A stretch of 64,000 bases of DNA from Massilibacteroides vaginae (GCF_900178525.1 NZ_FXDJ01000006.1:519445-583444), one strand, 5' to 3'; shown: positions 27,201 to 36,788, numbered from the stretch's first letter. Notes: generated from the sequence alone by a model not told the origin. Numbers and translations are program-made.

Positions 27201-30200
27201 TTATTTTACAATTGCTTTAATAGCGTCTTCACCTTGGATAGCTACTACTACGATTCCCTTAGGAGCAGAGATTGTAGCGTTATCTGAAGTGATAGTTGTT
27301 TTAGCAACAACCTGACCTAAGATATTATTGATTGATACAGTTTTTCCTGCAGCATTCAAAATAGTTACGTTGCCATTACCAGCGATAACCTTAACATCTG
27401 TAGCGTTGATGTCTTCGTTTGAAGTTGGGCGATCGTCTGTGTTTGCAATACGTAAGATCTGAGCTTGGTTAAGCAATTGATTAAGCGTTGATGTTCCGTC
27501 GATTTCAGTATGGTCACCATTAATGTTATATTTCTGAGCCAATACTGGAACTCCGTCAAGGATCTGTACCCAACTTGCTTCGCTGAATGTTCCATAAGAA
27601 CCAGTTACATTAAGACCTTTAGATTCTAACAAGATAGTTTCTTGAGAATCGTCTGTCAAACGTAAAGAGAAGGCTACATTCTGGTGAGCATCGTTCAATA
27701 CGATCTTATCTACTTTACCTGCATTAACAGCGTCATTCAAAGCAGCAGGATCAACAACGTTCCATTTGCTTGTTACATCTTTGATTGTAGTGCTTTTGAA
27801 TACGAACAAGTATTCACCTTCACTCAAATCAAATGCTTTACCTACTTGAGCAGCTTCTTCAGCAGTAACATTCATGTGGATTGCTTCAACAAATCCAAGA
27901 CGTGAATAGTTTCTGTAACCGTAGCTACGAGCTTCGTTCAACATGTTATGACCTGCATATTTATCGATAGAGTCATTCAAGTTAATCATTACGCGACCAG
28001 CCAGGTAACCATTGTAGAATACGTGGTGAGATTTATCGTTTTCGTCAGCAGTTGATTCGCTTGGGAAGTAACCGTGTTGGTTAGTTGAACACCAGCGACC
28101 ATCTTTCACGCTATCAGGAGCAACGAAGAATAAATACTTCGGCATACGTGGGTTAGAAGAGATAACAGAATCAATATAGAATGCTGTTGTGCTTTCTTTA
28201 CCTACAGGTTTTACGTTTTCAGCAGTAATTCCTAAATAATTAAATCCTTTGATGTATTCGCCGGCATTTAAACCTGCAGCGTTGTTACCATCTTCGAATA
28301 AATATTCAGTAGCTTCAGCGTTAGCACCTCTTTGACGGAATACTTTACTTACTGTATTGTTTCCTTCTAAAGAAAGTGTTTTGTACAATGGACGTGGGTT
28401 ATCTGTAAATACGAATGCAGATACGCGATCCATAGGAGCAGTGTTCAATGATGCGAATGAAACCTTAGCGTTTTGATCTTTTACGTCAGCACGTTTGAAT
28501 CCATTTTCAAAGAATTTACGTCCTGCATAAACACCTGATTCATCTGGATTTGCTTCAAGCATCATAGAGTCTTTTGCCATAACTGTAAGTCCGGCGTATG
28601 TTTTACCATTGATCCAGTATTCTTTCTTGAATGAAGCTGTTTGACTCCATCCTGTAGCATCAACTAACGCATAAGCATTAACCGGTGTATTGTCTGAAGT
28701 AACCTGATCTGCTTTGAAATAGAATGTACCTAATTTCACATTCTTTCCATCTACATCTTTCAGGTGAGCCATCTGATAATAAGAATTACCGTTAGCGTCT
28801 TCTTTAACAACAACATATCTCCATTGGTTGTCTACCAAGTTGGCGTCTTTAACTTTCAACGAATAACTGCTTCTTTCCAATTGAACCGCACCAGCCAATG
28901 CACTTGCATAACCGAAGTTATTAGCATACAATGTGTCGATTTCGAAATCAGACCAAAGTTCAGTCTTAATACCTAATAATTTAGAGTCACCATCAATGCT
29001 AAGGAATTTATCTGTGTTAGGGGCTCCTAATTCAGTAGCTTGCAGATATTGCATTGCATAAGTTTCGTATTTCAAACTTTCAGCGTTGAATTTTTTGTAA
29101 CCCAAATAAGGATCAGCTTTGATCGCAGCAGGAACTGCTGTGAAAGAAATCGTGTCGCCACAAGAAAGATGTGCATCAGCAAACAGACCATTTGAATTTG
29201 ATTTTACATCATAATCACGGTGGTTGATGATGTAATATTTATCTGTTGAACCTGCAACTTTATACAATTGTCCTTTGAACAATGGAGCAGGAGTTTGATC
29301 TCCGTATTCACGGTTTCTAATTGTTACATAAGGAGCATCGTTGTTAACAGCACATGTGTCACGTTCAACAACCCATTGAGTAGCCGGCATTTGCAGGTAA
29401 TCTTGGTTGTCATCCGGTCTGTCATACATCAAACGACCTTCCATGTTGTAAACAAGGTACATACCATTTTTGCGGTAGTCTGTTTTCTTGTTATCACTTA
29501 CGTTGATTTGGATCATGTATACATCACTTGCAACAGCAGCGCGTTCAAGATAAGTATATGTATGGTCGAATTGTACTTTCAATCCCATTTCAGCAGGAAC
29601 ATTAGTCAATACAGGTTTACCATATTTAGCTGTAGCGTGTGCGGGAGCCAACGGATTGGTTGAACTACCTACGCTTAATACCTGTTTTGAATCGATACCG
29701 GTACTTTTATTCATTAAAGTAAGTGCAACCGGTTCAAGTGCTAGTTTAGGTGCTACTGTATTTGTTGTTGCTGTAGCTGCAGCTCCGGCACCGTGAGGTA
29801 CACCCGCATTAACAGTATTATAGAAAGACGTGATAGCAGCACCAGACAAATTAGAAGCTAACCAGTCTGTACCAGCTTTTTTATCCTCATCACTTACAAT
29901 TGAAGCATTCAATGGTTCGAATGCCAAACTGTCCGGAGTTGGGAAATAAGTAACTTTCCAAATATAACGAGCAGAAAGAGCATTTATTGGGGTAGTTGCA
30001 GGGTCTTGAGGTGTTGTAGCCGCAGGCGGATACACATCGTTTTTAACCACAAAGCCACTATGTTGAGAAGGAAGCTGGTCGTTTTCGTACGTTTCGTCTG
30101 TCGCTACCATTAAATATTTATCACCATCTTTCAATACAACGCTATAACCGGCATAAACACCTCCGGTTGCATTATCCACCTGTGTGTCAGTCACGTCAAC

Positions 30201-31124
30201 CGCAGTATAGTTTGATTTGAAGAAATCGTTAGCTACAGTACCGTCTGCTAATTTAAATTTCGCGTTAAGTGCTGTATTCGTTCTGTTTGCTAATGAATTA
30301 TCAGAATCGATCATTGAGTTAATGTCTGCAGCACTCAATACGCGCGCACCTGCGTTACGTACCGTAAAGTTCAGGATATTGTAGCCAGCAACCATTGCAT
30401 TACCAGCACCAGTAACCTGAGAAGAAGGTATATCAACCAATACTACCTCGTCATTTGTATTAATCGCCAAACCAAGCACTCTTTCGTCAGCACCTTCTCC
30501 GTGATTAAATGTATAAAGCTTAGCTTCATCAAAATCACCTGTTGCATTTACATCAGCGGTATACCAACGCCAGCTGCTGATTTCTGTTTTGTTAACCGTA
30601 GCAGCAGTACTCACACCGGCCTTTGTTATTACTGAACTAGCACTTAAGTCAGTCAAAGCGTCCAACTTCACAGCATCATTGCAGTTGTAGCTTAATTTAA
30701 AGCCGGTTTCCTTGTTGGTGAACTCATACAAATAAGCTCCCTGAGTCCTTGAAACCACGTTGATCTTCCACAAAGAAGCATTCAAAGAAGCATTCGAAGC
30801 AGGGGTTGTTAATGAAGACTGGTCAACAGCTTTCAAAGTAAGTTCGCCCGTGTCATAATCACGCATCTGAACCAATACTTTCGTACCTGTACCACCTGGA
30901 ACAGTACTACTTGCATCAGTAACTTCCAATTGATACCACTTTGTAGATTCAATTTGTTTTACCGCTAAGTCGTTTTGAGTAGCATCAAAAGAAGCAGAGC
31001 CTACTGCTTGCGTACGATAAGGAATCTCCGCACTCGTACTCAAACCTGCATGCTGAGCGTAGGCAGAAGAACCTATACCCAAAGCCGCAGCAGCAGCAAA
31101 TAAAGTAAAAATTTTTTTGTTCAT
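27201..31124 (-). CDS. Giant exported surface protein with DUF6383/T9SS-like C-terminus
   Basis: 1307 residues, signal peptide MNKKIFTLFAAAAALGIGSSAYAQ. The body has repeated beta-rich modules with motifs such as WKINVVS, DGDKYLMVATDE and DDRPTSNEDINAT. The last 70 residues (VTILNAAGKTVSINNILGQ, VVAKTTI, APKGIVVVAI) resemble DUF6383 and type IX sorting domains, where a conserved NILGQ-like strand pair ends the protein. At least seven D-(S/T)-(I/L/M/V) sites (PDSLAF, GDTISF, IDTLYA, KDSMML, IDSVIS, PDSVKD, NDSIDK) fit the Bacteroidales O-glycosylation motif. It lies directly beside an invertible-looking promoter segment and a serine invertase. No promoter match is visible in its own 116-base leader. 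Likely phase-variable surface or S-layer-like glycoprotein (inference). Confidence 0.85.
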   Translation of the reverse strand: MNKKIFTLFAAAAALGIGSSAYAQHAGLSTSAEIPYRTQAVGSASFDATQNDLAVKQIESTKWYQLEVTDASSTVPGGTGTKVLVQMRDYDTGELTLKAVDQSSLTTPASNASLNASLWKINVVSRTQGAYLYEFTNKETGFKLSYNCNDAVKLDALTDLSASSVITKAGVSTAATVNKTEISSWRWYTADVNATGDFDEAKLYTFNHGEGADERVLGLAINTNDEVVLVDIPSSQVTGAGNAMVAGYNILNFTVRNAGARVLSAADINSMIDSDNSLANRTNTALNAKFKLADGTVANDFFKSNYTAVDVTDTQVDNATGGVYAGYSVVLKDGDKYLMVATDETYENDQLPSQHSGFVVKNDVYPPAATTPQDPATTPINALSARYIWKVTYFPTPDSLAFEPLNASIVSDEDKKAGTDWLASNLSGAAITSFYNTVNAGVPHGAGAAATATTNTVAPKLALEPVALTLMNKSTGIDSKQVLSVGSSTNPLAPAHATAKYGKPVLTNVPAEMGLKVQFDHTYTYLERAAVASDVYMIQINVSDNKKTDYRKNGMYLVYNMEGRLMYDRPDDNQDYLQMPATQWVVERDTCAVNNDAPYVTIRNREYGDQTPAPLFKGQLYKVAGSTDKYYIINHRDYDVKSNSNGLFADAHLSCGDTISFTAVPAAIKADPYLGYKKFNAESLKYETYAMQYLQATELGAPNTDKFLSIDGDSKLLGIKTELWSDFEIDTLYANNFGYASALAGAVQLERSSYSLKVKDANLVDNQWRYVVVKEDANGNSYYQMAHLKDVDGKNVKLGTFYFKADQVTSDNTPVNAYALVDATGWSQTASFKKEYWINGKTYAGLTVMAKDSMMLEANPDESGVYAGRKFFENGFKRADVKDQNAKVSFASLNTAPMDRVSAFVFTDNPRPLYKTLSLEGNNTVSKVFRQRGANAEATEYLFEDGNNAAGLNAGEYIKGFNYLGITAENVKPVGKESTTAFYIDSVISSNPRMPKYLFFVAPDSVKDGRWCSTNQHGYFPSESTADENDKSHHVFYNGYLAGRVMINLNDSIDKYAGHNMLNEARSYGYRNYSRLGFVEAIHMNVTAEEAAQVGKAFDLSEGEYLFVFKSTTIKDVTSKWNVVDPAALNDAVNAGKVDKIVLNDAHQNVAFSLRLTDDSQETILLESKGLNVTGSYGTFSEASWVQILDGVPVLAQKYNINGDHTEIDGTSTLNQLLNQAQILRIANTDDRPTSNEDINATDVKVIAGNGNVTILNAAGKTVSINNILGQVVAKTTITSDNATISAPKGIVVVAIQGEDAIKAIVK

Positions 31125-31240
31125 AAAATAATAGAATTAATATTAGTAATAGAATTACTTAAAATTTCTTTTTAATGACTTGTATATAGTTAAGCACAGC
31201 AACTATGCACAAGCAAATTGCATTGGAAGTGCACAATTCA

Positions 31241-31254
31241 AACCGTCAATTAAA
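31241..31254 (+). repeat. Left inverted-repeat arm of the candidate invertible segment
   Basis: AACCGTCAATTAAA, the exact reverse complement of the arm at 31649-31662. Flanking bases do not extend the match on either side. Confidence 0.75.
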
Positions 31255-31326
31255 ATGTACAATTGAATTTCGAAAACAACGGCTTGATTTGCCGTTTTTT
31301 GTGCATTATTGGTTATAATCCCCGAT

Positions 31327-31466
31327 ACATAGGTTAAATCTGTTTCAATAAAGGATATTTTCCTTTTTCCATATATATAGAAAAACTTTACCACAGATAT
31401 AGAAAAGTTTTTCCACAGATATAGAAAAAGGAAAAGAAAGGATATAAAAGGAAAAGAAAAGGATAT
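31327..31466 (+). repeat. Quasi-periodic 21-23-bp array of GATAT-containing elements
   Basis: A degenerate ACATAGGTTAA at 31327, ATAAAGGATAT at 31348-31358, CCACAGATATAGAAAA at 31391 and 31413, AAAGGATAT at 31437-31445 and 31458-31466. Steps are mostly 21 to 23 bases (31327-31348 and 31437-31458 exactly 21). The array lies inside the candidate invertible segment. Confidence 0.6.
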
Positions 31467-31610
31467 AAACAAAAAAGAAAAAGATAGCCTATTAATTAAT
31501 GTATAGGAAAAAAAACGTCGTGTTGTATTGAAAATGCTTACATTCGTACTCGAAATAGTCGGTTATGGATAAGAATGAATAGGGTAAGGAAAAAAAAACA
31601 CGGAAAGGAA

Positions 31611-31640
31611 TTGCCTATCTCAATGTTATATATATCTTTG
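31611..31640 (+). promoter_or_regulatory. Promoter inside the candidate invertible segment
   Basis: TTG at 31611-31613, exactly 19 bases, TATCTTTG at 31633-31640, ending 8 bases before the right inverted-repeat arm. Near-consensus for Bacteroidetes. In the present orientation it reads into the antisense strand of the recombinase gene. Confidence 0.7.
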
Positions 31641-31648
31641 CTGTTGAA

Positions 31649-31662
31649 TTTAATTGACGGTT
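31649..31662 (-). repeat. Right inverted-repeat arm of the candidate invertible segment
   Basis: TTTAATTGACGGTT, exact reverse complement of 31241-31254. Transcription from the adjacent promoter would start at its inner edge. Confidence 0.75.
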
Positions 31663-32014
31663 ATAAGTATTCTTTTTTCTCTGATTTAGTAGTGTTCTCA
31701 ATTTCTAAAGACTTAAATATCAATTTTCCATAGATATAACAAGTAATTTTCACACATACTAAATTCGTTTTACGTAGGGAGAGTAATATCTTCAAACGTA
31801 TTTTGCGTTTGTTTCTTTTTTAAGAGATGGAATAACAGAATTATATTCCGCTTTTAGGAAGTAAACCAGCCATTTATGGCGAAAATCCGACTTGCGCACA
31901 AGCTAAAAAACAGACAAAAAAAATCCCCTGTCCCCCCTTTTTCAGAGAGATACAAAGTAGCTTTAGTCATAATTATACGACTAAAAACAGATTAAAAAGC
32001 AGGAAAATCGCGCT

Positions 32015-32857
32015 TTAATTCATCTCGTAATCCATACTTAGTTGCCAAATAGACAGCATCAGCGAAATTCCCGGTTTTTTAGCACTTTGAAGGATTTCTT
32101 TCAGTTTATCCAACAAACGATCCATTTTCGGTAAATCAAGCGGATTTATCGAAGGAGCGCAAAGCTCCATTCCCTGGCTAAGACAAGACGAGCCCGCCTT
32201 GCATTGCAGAAAAATTCGTCCGTCTACACGAATCGCGTCTTTTTGGATTAACACTTTTTTCTCCAACAAAAAGTCCTTGATAAATGTGGTAAGCGTATAC
32301 CGGTGAACTTTTAACCTCCGTGCTATCGCACAAATTGAATTACGTTTCGCAAGCAAATCGTTAATCAGATTCTCCTTTCCTGTTAATTTTCTTTTCTTCG
32401 AAAGGCTTCCCTTGGGCCGCCCCAAAATTTTTCCTTCAAAACGTTTACGCGCCAGCGCCTCCTTCGTACGCTGGGAAATTAGATTTCGCTCTATCTCCGC
32501 ACTCAAGCCAAATGCGAAAGCAAGAACTTTGGAGCTGATGTCGTTGCCTAAACGATAATTGTCTTTGATGGTCCAGACCTTAACGCCGGTTTTCATGCAT
32601 TGGTTTAAAAAACCCATAATCATCATCAGATTACGGCCTAAGCGCGACAGCTCGGTACAAATAAGGATGTCATCCTTTCTCATCTTGTCAAATAGTAAGC
32701 CTAATTTTCGCTCATTCACTTCTTTGGTTCCAGAAATTGTTTCCTCAATCCAAGAATCAACATTCAGACTCTCTCGTTCAGCAAACTCTTTGACTTCAAA
32801 CCTTTGATTCTCGACAGTTTGCCTGTCGGTACTCACTCTAATATAACCATACACCAT
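32015..32857 (-). CDS. Mpi-type serine recombinase (DNA invertase) with C-terminal extension
   Basis: 280 residues. Resolvase/invertase catalytic domain about 1-140: GYIRVSTD with the nucleophile Ser9, LICTELSRLGRNLMMIMGF, and the long helix AFAFGLSAEIERNLISQRTKEAL; then KRFEGKILGRPKG and a helix-turn-helix about 165-195 (ICAIARRLKVHRYTLTTFIKDF). This is the layout of the Bacteroides Mpi family, which inverts promoters between short inverted repeats. About 80 extra residues follow the helix-turn-helix, holding three cysteines (FLQCKAGSSCLSQGMELC). A weak -7 match (TAAGTTTG) is at 32959-32952 on the minus strand. Its likely target is the segment 31241-31662, 350 bases beyond its stop. Confidence 0.85.
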   Translation of the reverse strand: MVYGYIRVSTDRQTVENQRFEVKEFAERESLNVDSWIEETISGTKEVNERKLGLLFDKMRKDDILICTELSRLGRNLMMIMGFLNQCMKTGVKVWTIKDNYRLGNDISSKVLAFAFGLSAEIERNLISQRTKEALARKRFEGKILGRPKGSLSKKRKLTGKENLINDLLAKRNSICAIARRLKVHRYTLTTFIKDFLLEKKVLIQKDAIRVDGRIFLQCKAGSSCLSQGMELCAPSINPLDLPKMDRLLDKLKEILQSAKKPGISLMLSIWQLSMDYEMN

Positions 32858-33043
32858 AAAGTAGAAAATTTTAAAAAAACATTAATAATACGAGTAGAAA
32901 AATCGGCCTGCTCTAAGAACAACTGAAATAAAATGCAGGCTAAATACCCTGCAAACTTAAGCAATCCAAAAACTATTACGAAGTATTCGCCGCGGTTAAA
33001 AGTGGTTTCTTGAAAAAGTAACCGCACAATAATGAATATTTTA

Positions 33044-33051
33044 TACTTTTG
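33044..33051 (+). promoter_or_regulatory. -7 box of valS
   Basis: TACTTTTG at 33044-33051, 64 bases before the ATG; a TTG at 33010 is too distant for standard spacing. Just after it, GCATTTTCCGG occurs twice (33051 and 33069), an 11-base direct repeat in the leader. The rest of the gap 32858-33043 shows nothing definite. Confidence 0.45.
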
Positions 33052-33115
33052 CATTTTCCGGAAGAATCGCATTTTCCGGTGAAAAATGAATAACTATTTA
33101 TTAATTCAGATATAG

Positions 33116-35740
33116 ATGGAAATAGCAAGCAAGTACAACCCGCAGGAAGTGGAAGGGAAATGGTATGAGTATTGGATGGAACATGGTTACTTTAAGTCGA
33201 AACCCGATGGTCGCGAACCCTACACCATCGTTATTCCGCCGCCCAACGTCACCGGGGTGCTGCACATGGGACACATGCTGAACAATACGATACAAGACAT
33301 CCTGGTGCGCCGTGCCCGTATGAAAGGTAAAAACGCTTGCTGGGTTCCGGGAACCGACCACGCTTCGATTGCCACCGAAGCAAAAGTAGTGGGCCGCCTA
33401 GCTGAACAGGGAATCAGTAAAAAAGAGTTAAGTCGCGAAGACTTTCTGAAACATGCCTGGGACTGGAAGGAAGAGCATGGAGGCATCATCCTGAAACAAC
33501 TTCGCAAGCTGGGTGCTTCGTGCGACTGGGACAGAACGGCTTTCACCATGGACGAAACCCGTTCGGAAAGCGTTATCAAGGTATTTATCGATTTATACGA
33601 GAAAGGACTGATCTATCGCGGTGTGCGTATGGTGAACTGGGATCCCAAAGCACTGACGGCACTATCAGACGAAGAAGTTATATACAAGGAGGAACACAGC
33701 AAACTGTATTACCTCCGCTACAAAATAGAAGAAGAAAACGACAAGTACATTGTAGTTGCCACCACCCGCCCGGAAACAATTCTTGGAGACACCGCTGTGT
33801 GTGTGAATCCGAATGATCCGCGCTACGCCTTCCTGAAAGACAAAAAAGTGATTGTTCCGCTGGTAAACCGCGCGGTGCCCATCATTATGGACGAGTATGT
33901 GGATGTGGAGTTCGGTACGGGCTGTTTGAAGGTTACCCCTGCCCACGATGTAAACGACTATATGCTGGGCGAGAAATACAACCTCCCCGCCATCGACATA
34001 TTTAATGACAACGGAACCATAAGCGAAGCCGGCACACTATACATCGGACAGGATCGCTTTGAGGTGCGCAAACAGATCACGCTTGATCTGGAAGCGGCCG
34101 GTTTGCTGGAAAAAGCAGAAAGCTACGAAAACAAAGTGGGTTACTCCGAGCGTACCAACGTAGTGATCGAACCAAAGCTATCCATGCAATGGTTCCTTAA
34201 AATGGAAGGATTGGCCAAACCGGCATTAGAGTCGGTTATGAATGACGACATTCGTTTTTATCCGGCCAAATTTAAAAACACCTACCGTCACTGGATGGAA
34301 AACGTGAAAGATTGGTGTATTTCGCGCCAGCTTTGGTGGGGACATCGCATCCCGGCTTATTTCCTGCCGGAAGGAGGTTTTGTTGTAGCGGAAACGGCCG
34401 AAAAAGCCTTGGCTTCGGCTATCGAAAAAACGGGCAACAAGGCACTTACAATCGCCGACTTGCGTCAGGACGAAGACTGCCTCGACACTTGGTTCTCTTC
34501 CTGGCTGTGGCCAATCTCTTTGTTTGACGGAATAAACAACCCGGACAACGCGGAAATAAACTATTACTACCCAACGAACGATTTGGTAACCGGACCGGAT
34601 ATTATTTTCTTCTGGGTGGCCCGTATGATCATGGCCGGTTATGAGTACAAACAAGAGATGCCCTTTAAAAATGTATATTTCACCGGAATTGTGCGCGATA
34701 AATTAGGACGGAAAATGTCTAAATCCTTAGGCAATTCGCCTGATCCTTTGGCGTTGATCGAGCAATACGGCGCCGATGGTGTGCGTATGGGATTAATGCT
34801 AACGGCTCCTGCCGGTAATGATATACCATTCGACGAGGCGCTTTGCGAACAAGGACGAAATTTCAACAACAAGATATGGAACGCTTTCCGCCTGATCAAA
34901 GGCTGGGAAGTAAGCGAAAGCGCCGAACAACCGGAATCGGCCCGGATAGCCATCAACTGGTTTGGCCACGTGTTGAACAAAACGATTGCGGAAGTAGATG
35001 ATCTTTTCGACAAATACCGTCTTTCAGAGGCACTTATGGCAATCTACAAATTATTCTGGGATGAATTCTCGTCCTGGTATCTGGAATTAGTAAAACCGGG
35101 GTATCAGCAACCGATTGATAAGGATACGTATGCAGCCACGCTGAATTACTTCGACGCGTTGCTTCGTTTGTTGCACCCGTTCATGCCGTTCATAACAGAA
35201 GAATTGTGGCAGGCATTAACAGATCGCCAAAAAAACGAAAGCATTATGGTTTCGCCCATGCCGAAGGAATCAGCCACGGACAACAACCTGATCACTTCGT
35301 TCGAGAAAGTAAAAGAGATCATAGCAGGCGTACGCTCCATACGTTTGCAAAAAAACATCCCCAATAAGGAACTGCTATCACTTCAGATTGCCGGAACACA
35401 CGACCATTCGTTTGACGAAGCCATCCGCAAAATGGCCAACCTGGAAACCATCAGCGTAGTAACAGAAAAAGACGCTACAGCCGCGGCTTTCCTGGTAGGA
35501 ACAACCGAATATGCCGTTCCGCTTGGCAACAACATCGACGTAGCAGCCGAACTGAAAAAACTGAATGATGAACTTGTGTATCTACGCGGATTCCTTAAAT
35601 CAGTAGCCGCAAAGCTAAGCAACGAGAAGTTTGTGGCTAACGCAAAACCGGAAATCGTAGAAAACGAACGCAAAAAGCAGGCCGACGCGGAAAGCAAAAT
35701 AAAAACAATCGAAGAAAGCATCGCTTCGCTAAGCAAGTAG
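33116..35740 (+). CDS. valS: Valyl-tRNA synthetase
   Basis: 874 residues. HIGH motif as HMGHM in [15 protein letters not shown] at about 40-55; KMSKS in [14 protein letters not shown] at about 530; editing-domain blocks [17 protein letters not shown] and [27 protein letters not shown] [12 protein letters not shown]-terminal coiled coil about 805-874 ([18 protein letters not shown]). It charges tRNA-Val in the cytoplasm. It is complete and of normal length. Single-gene unit with a long hairpin terminator after it. Confidence 0.98.
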   Translation: MEIASKYNPQEVEGKWYEYWMEHGYFKSKPDGREPYTIVIPPPNVTGVLHMGHMLNNTIQDILVRRARMKGKNACWVPGTDHASIATEAKVVGRLAEQGISKKELSREDFLKHAWDWKEEHGGIILKQLRKLGASCDWDRTAFTMDETRSESVIKVFIDLYEKGLIYRGVRMVNWDPKALTALSDEEVIYKEEHSKLYYLRYKIEEENDKYIVVATTRPETILGDTAVCVNPNDPRYAFLKDKKVIVPLVNRAVPIIMDEYVDVEFGTGCLKVTPAHDVNDYMLGEKYNLPAIDIFNDNGTISEAGTLYIGQDRFEVRKQITLDLEAAGLLEKAESYENKVGYSERTNVVIEPKLSMQWFLKMEGLAKPALESVMNDDIRFYPAKFKNTYRHWMENVKDWCISRQLWWGHRIPAYFLPEGGFVVAETAEKALASAIEKTGNKALTIADLRQDEDCLDTWFSSWLWPISLFDGINNPDNAEINYYYPTNDLVTGPDIIFFWVARMIMAGYEYKQEMPFKNVYFTGIVRDKLGRKMSKSLGNSPDPLALIEQYGADGVRMGLMLTAPAGNDIPFDEALCEQGRNFNNKIWNAFRLIKGWEVSESAEQPESARIAINWFGHVLNKTIAEVDDLFDKYRLSEALMAIYKLFWDEFSSWYLELVKPGYQQPIDKDTYAATLNYFDALLRLLHPFMPFITEELWQALTDRQKNESIMVSPMPKESATDNNLITSFEKVKEIIAGVRSIRLQKNIPNKELLSLQIAGTHDHSFDEAIRKMANLETISVVTEKDATAAAFLVGTTEYAVPLGNNIDVAAELKKLNDELVYLRGFLKSVAAKLSNEKFVANAKPEIVENERKKQADAESKIKTIEESIASLSK

Positions 35741-35760
35741 CCGGGGAAATTACCTGTAGT

Positions 35761-35814
35761 GGCCTATCGCAACTGTCCGGTTCAAGTAACCGAACAGTTG
35801 CGATAGGCCTTTAT
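35761..35814 (+). terminator. Intrinsic terminator after valS with a 22-bp stem
   Basis: Left arm 35761-35782 (starts GGCCTATCGCAACTGT), loop CAAGT, right arm 35788-35809 (ends ACAGTTGCGATAGGCC), one mismatch, then TTTAT. The stem is unusually long for a terminator. Confidence 0.8.
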
Positions 35815-35832
35815 AAAACCTAAACAACCGTA

Positions 35833-35862
35833 TTGATATTCTAAAATATTTCAGTATTTTTA
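35833..35862 (+). promoter_or_regulatory. Putative promoter of the Tat TIM-barrel gene
   Basis: TTG at 35833-35835, 19 bases, TATTTTTA at 35855-35862 (consensus except the last base). The gene starts at 35920. Confidence 0.5.
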
Positions 35863-35919
35863 CGCTGTGTTCGCAAACATTCACAACACAGCATTATCAA
35901 CTGATTAATTTACAATACC

Positions 35920-36777
35920 ATGAAACACACAAGAAGGAATTTTTTCAAACAAGGTCTTGCAGGTGCTTTATTGATGGGTTCAGCCTCGATAGGGCACGCG
36001 GTAACCTTGCCCGATCCGGTCAAAGCGAAAGCTCCGAAAGCAGTAAATCCGTTCCAATTAGGCATGGCCGGATATACATTTGTTCACTTTGATTTAGAAA
36101 CTACGCTAAAAACTTTGCAGCGTTTGGATATCCATTATCTTTGTATCAAAGATTTTCATTTGCCTTTTAACAGCACAGACGAGCAGATAAAAGCTTTTCA
36201 TGAAAAGTGCGCTTCTTATGGTGTTACCGGATATGCCGTAGGGCCTATCTACATGAAAAGCCAGGAAGAAATAGACAAAGGCTTTGAATACGCGAAACGT
36301 GTAGGCGTGAAACTGATTGTCGGCGTTCCGAACTATGAGCTTCTGCCTTATGTAGATAAAAAGGTTAAAGAGTATGACTTCCAATACGCTATTCACTTGC
36401 ACGGACCGGACATTAAAACCTATCCGGATGCAACCGACGTATGGGAGCATACAAAAGATCTGGATGCCCGTCTTGGCATGTGTCTTGACATCGGCCATGA
36501 CTTGCGAAACGGATGTGACCCTGTGGCCGATCTGAAAAAGTATCACACACGTGTATTCGACATACACATTAAAGATGTGACAGACTCGTCCAAAGCAGGA
36601 AAAGGAATTGAAATAGGCCGTGGCAAAATAGACTTCCCCGCACTTATAAAAGCATTGCGCGAAGTTAATTACACCGGAAAGTGCAGTCTTGAATATGAGA
36701 AAGACATGAAAGATCCTTTCCTTGGAATTGCAGAATCCATTGGCTATTTCAAAGCAATGAATGATCTGGAATTCTAA
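35920..36777 (+). CDS. Tat-exported sugar phosphate isomerase/epimerase-like TIM-barrel protein
   Basis: 285 residues. A twin-arginine signal HTRRNFFKQGLAGALLMG precedes a TIM barrel: FQLGMAGYTFVHF, LCIKDFHLPF, GYAVGPIYM, YAIHLHGPDIKTYPD, MCLDIGHDLRNG and VFDIHIKDV, ending SLEYEKD. Metal-ligand positions (His, Asp, Glu) of the AP-endonuclease-2-like family are present. Related by fold to the proteins at 20279 and 51696 but clearly divergent from both. Substrate unknown; periplasmic action is inferred. Followed after 11 bases by a lipoprotein gene, likely one transcript. Confidence 0.85.
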   Translation: MKHTRRNFFKQGLAGALLMGSASIGHAVTLPDPVKAKAPKAVNPFQLGMAGYTFVHFDLETTLKTLQRLDIHYLCIKDFHLPFNSTDEQIKAFHEKCASYGVTGYAVGPIYMKSQEEIDKGFEYAKRVGVKLIVGVPNYELLPYVDKKVKEYDFQYAIHLHGPDIKTYPDATDVWEHTKDLDARLGMCLDIGHDLRNGCDPVADLKKYHTRVFDIHIKDVTDSSKAGKGIEIGRGKIDFPALIKALREVNYTGKCSLEYEKDMKDPFLGIAESIGYFKAMNDLEF

Positions 36778-36788
36778 AAAAAAGAGGT

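Larger units (their letters stand above)
31241..31662. promoter_or_regulatory. Candidate invertible promoter segment (present orientation OFF)
   Basis: A 14-bp perfect inverted repeat, AACCGTCAATTAAA at 31241-31254 and its complement TTTAATTGACGGTT at 31649-31662, encloses 394 bases. The only consensus promoter inside (31611-31640) points right, away from the surface-protein gene. Flipping would place it at about 31292-31263 on the minus strand, some 130 bases before that gene's ATG. A small stem AACGGC/GCCGTT with a T-run at 31278-31300 also lies inside. The 890-base gap 31125-32014 is otherwise AT-rich; beyond 31662 I see only a weak TTTAGTC/GACTAAA pair. Confidence 0.65.

Noticed and set aside
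31125..31240. A fixed promoter for the surface-protein gene near its ATG
   Set aside because: No minus-strand TAnnTTTG (CAAAnnTA on the plus strand) occurs here; near misses such as CAAATTGC lack the TA.
31278..31300. Stem AACGGC/GCCGTT with T-run as a riboswitch or attenuator
   Set aside because: Too short and no aptamer-like context; at most a weak terminator within the invertible segment.
31391..31428. TTTTTCCACA-like words resembling DnaA boxes
   Set aside because: Only two imperfect copies, no origin-linked genes (dnaA, gyrB, rpmH) nearby; explained better as part of the phased array.
31203..31472. 89-residue open frame on the minus strand across the candidate invertible segment
   Set aside because: Phe/Ser-rich low-complexity translation of AT-rich DNA, spans the left inverted-repeat arm, no ribosome-binding context.
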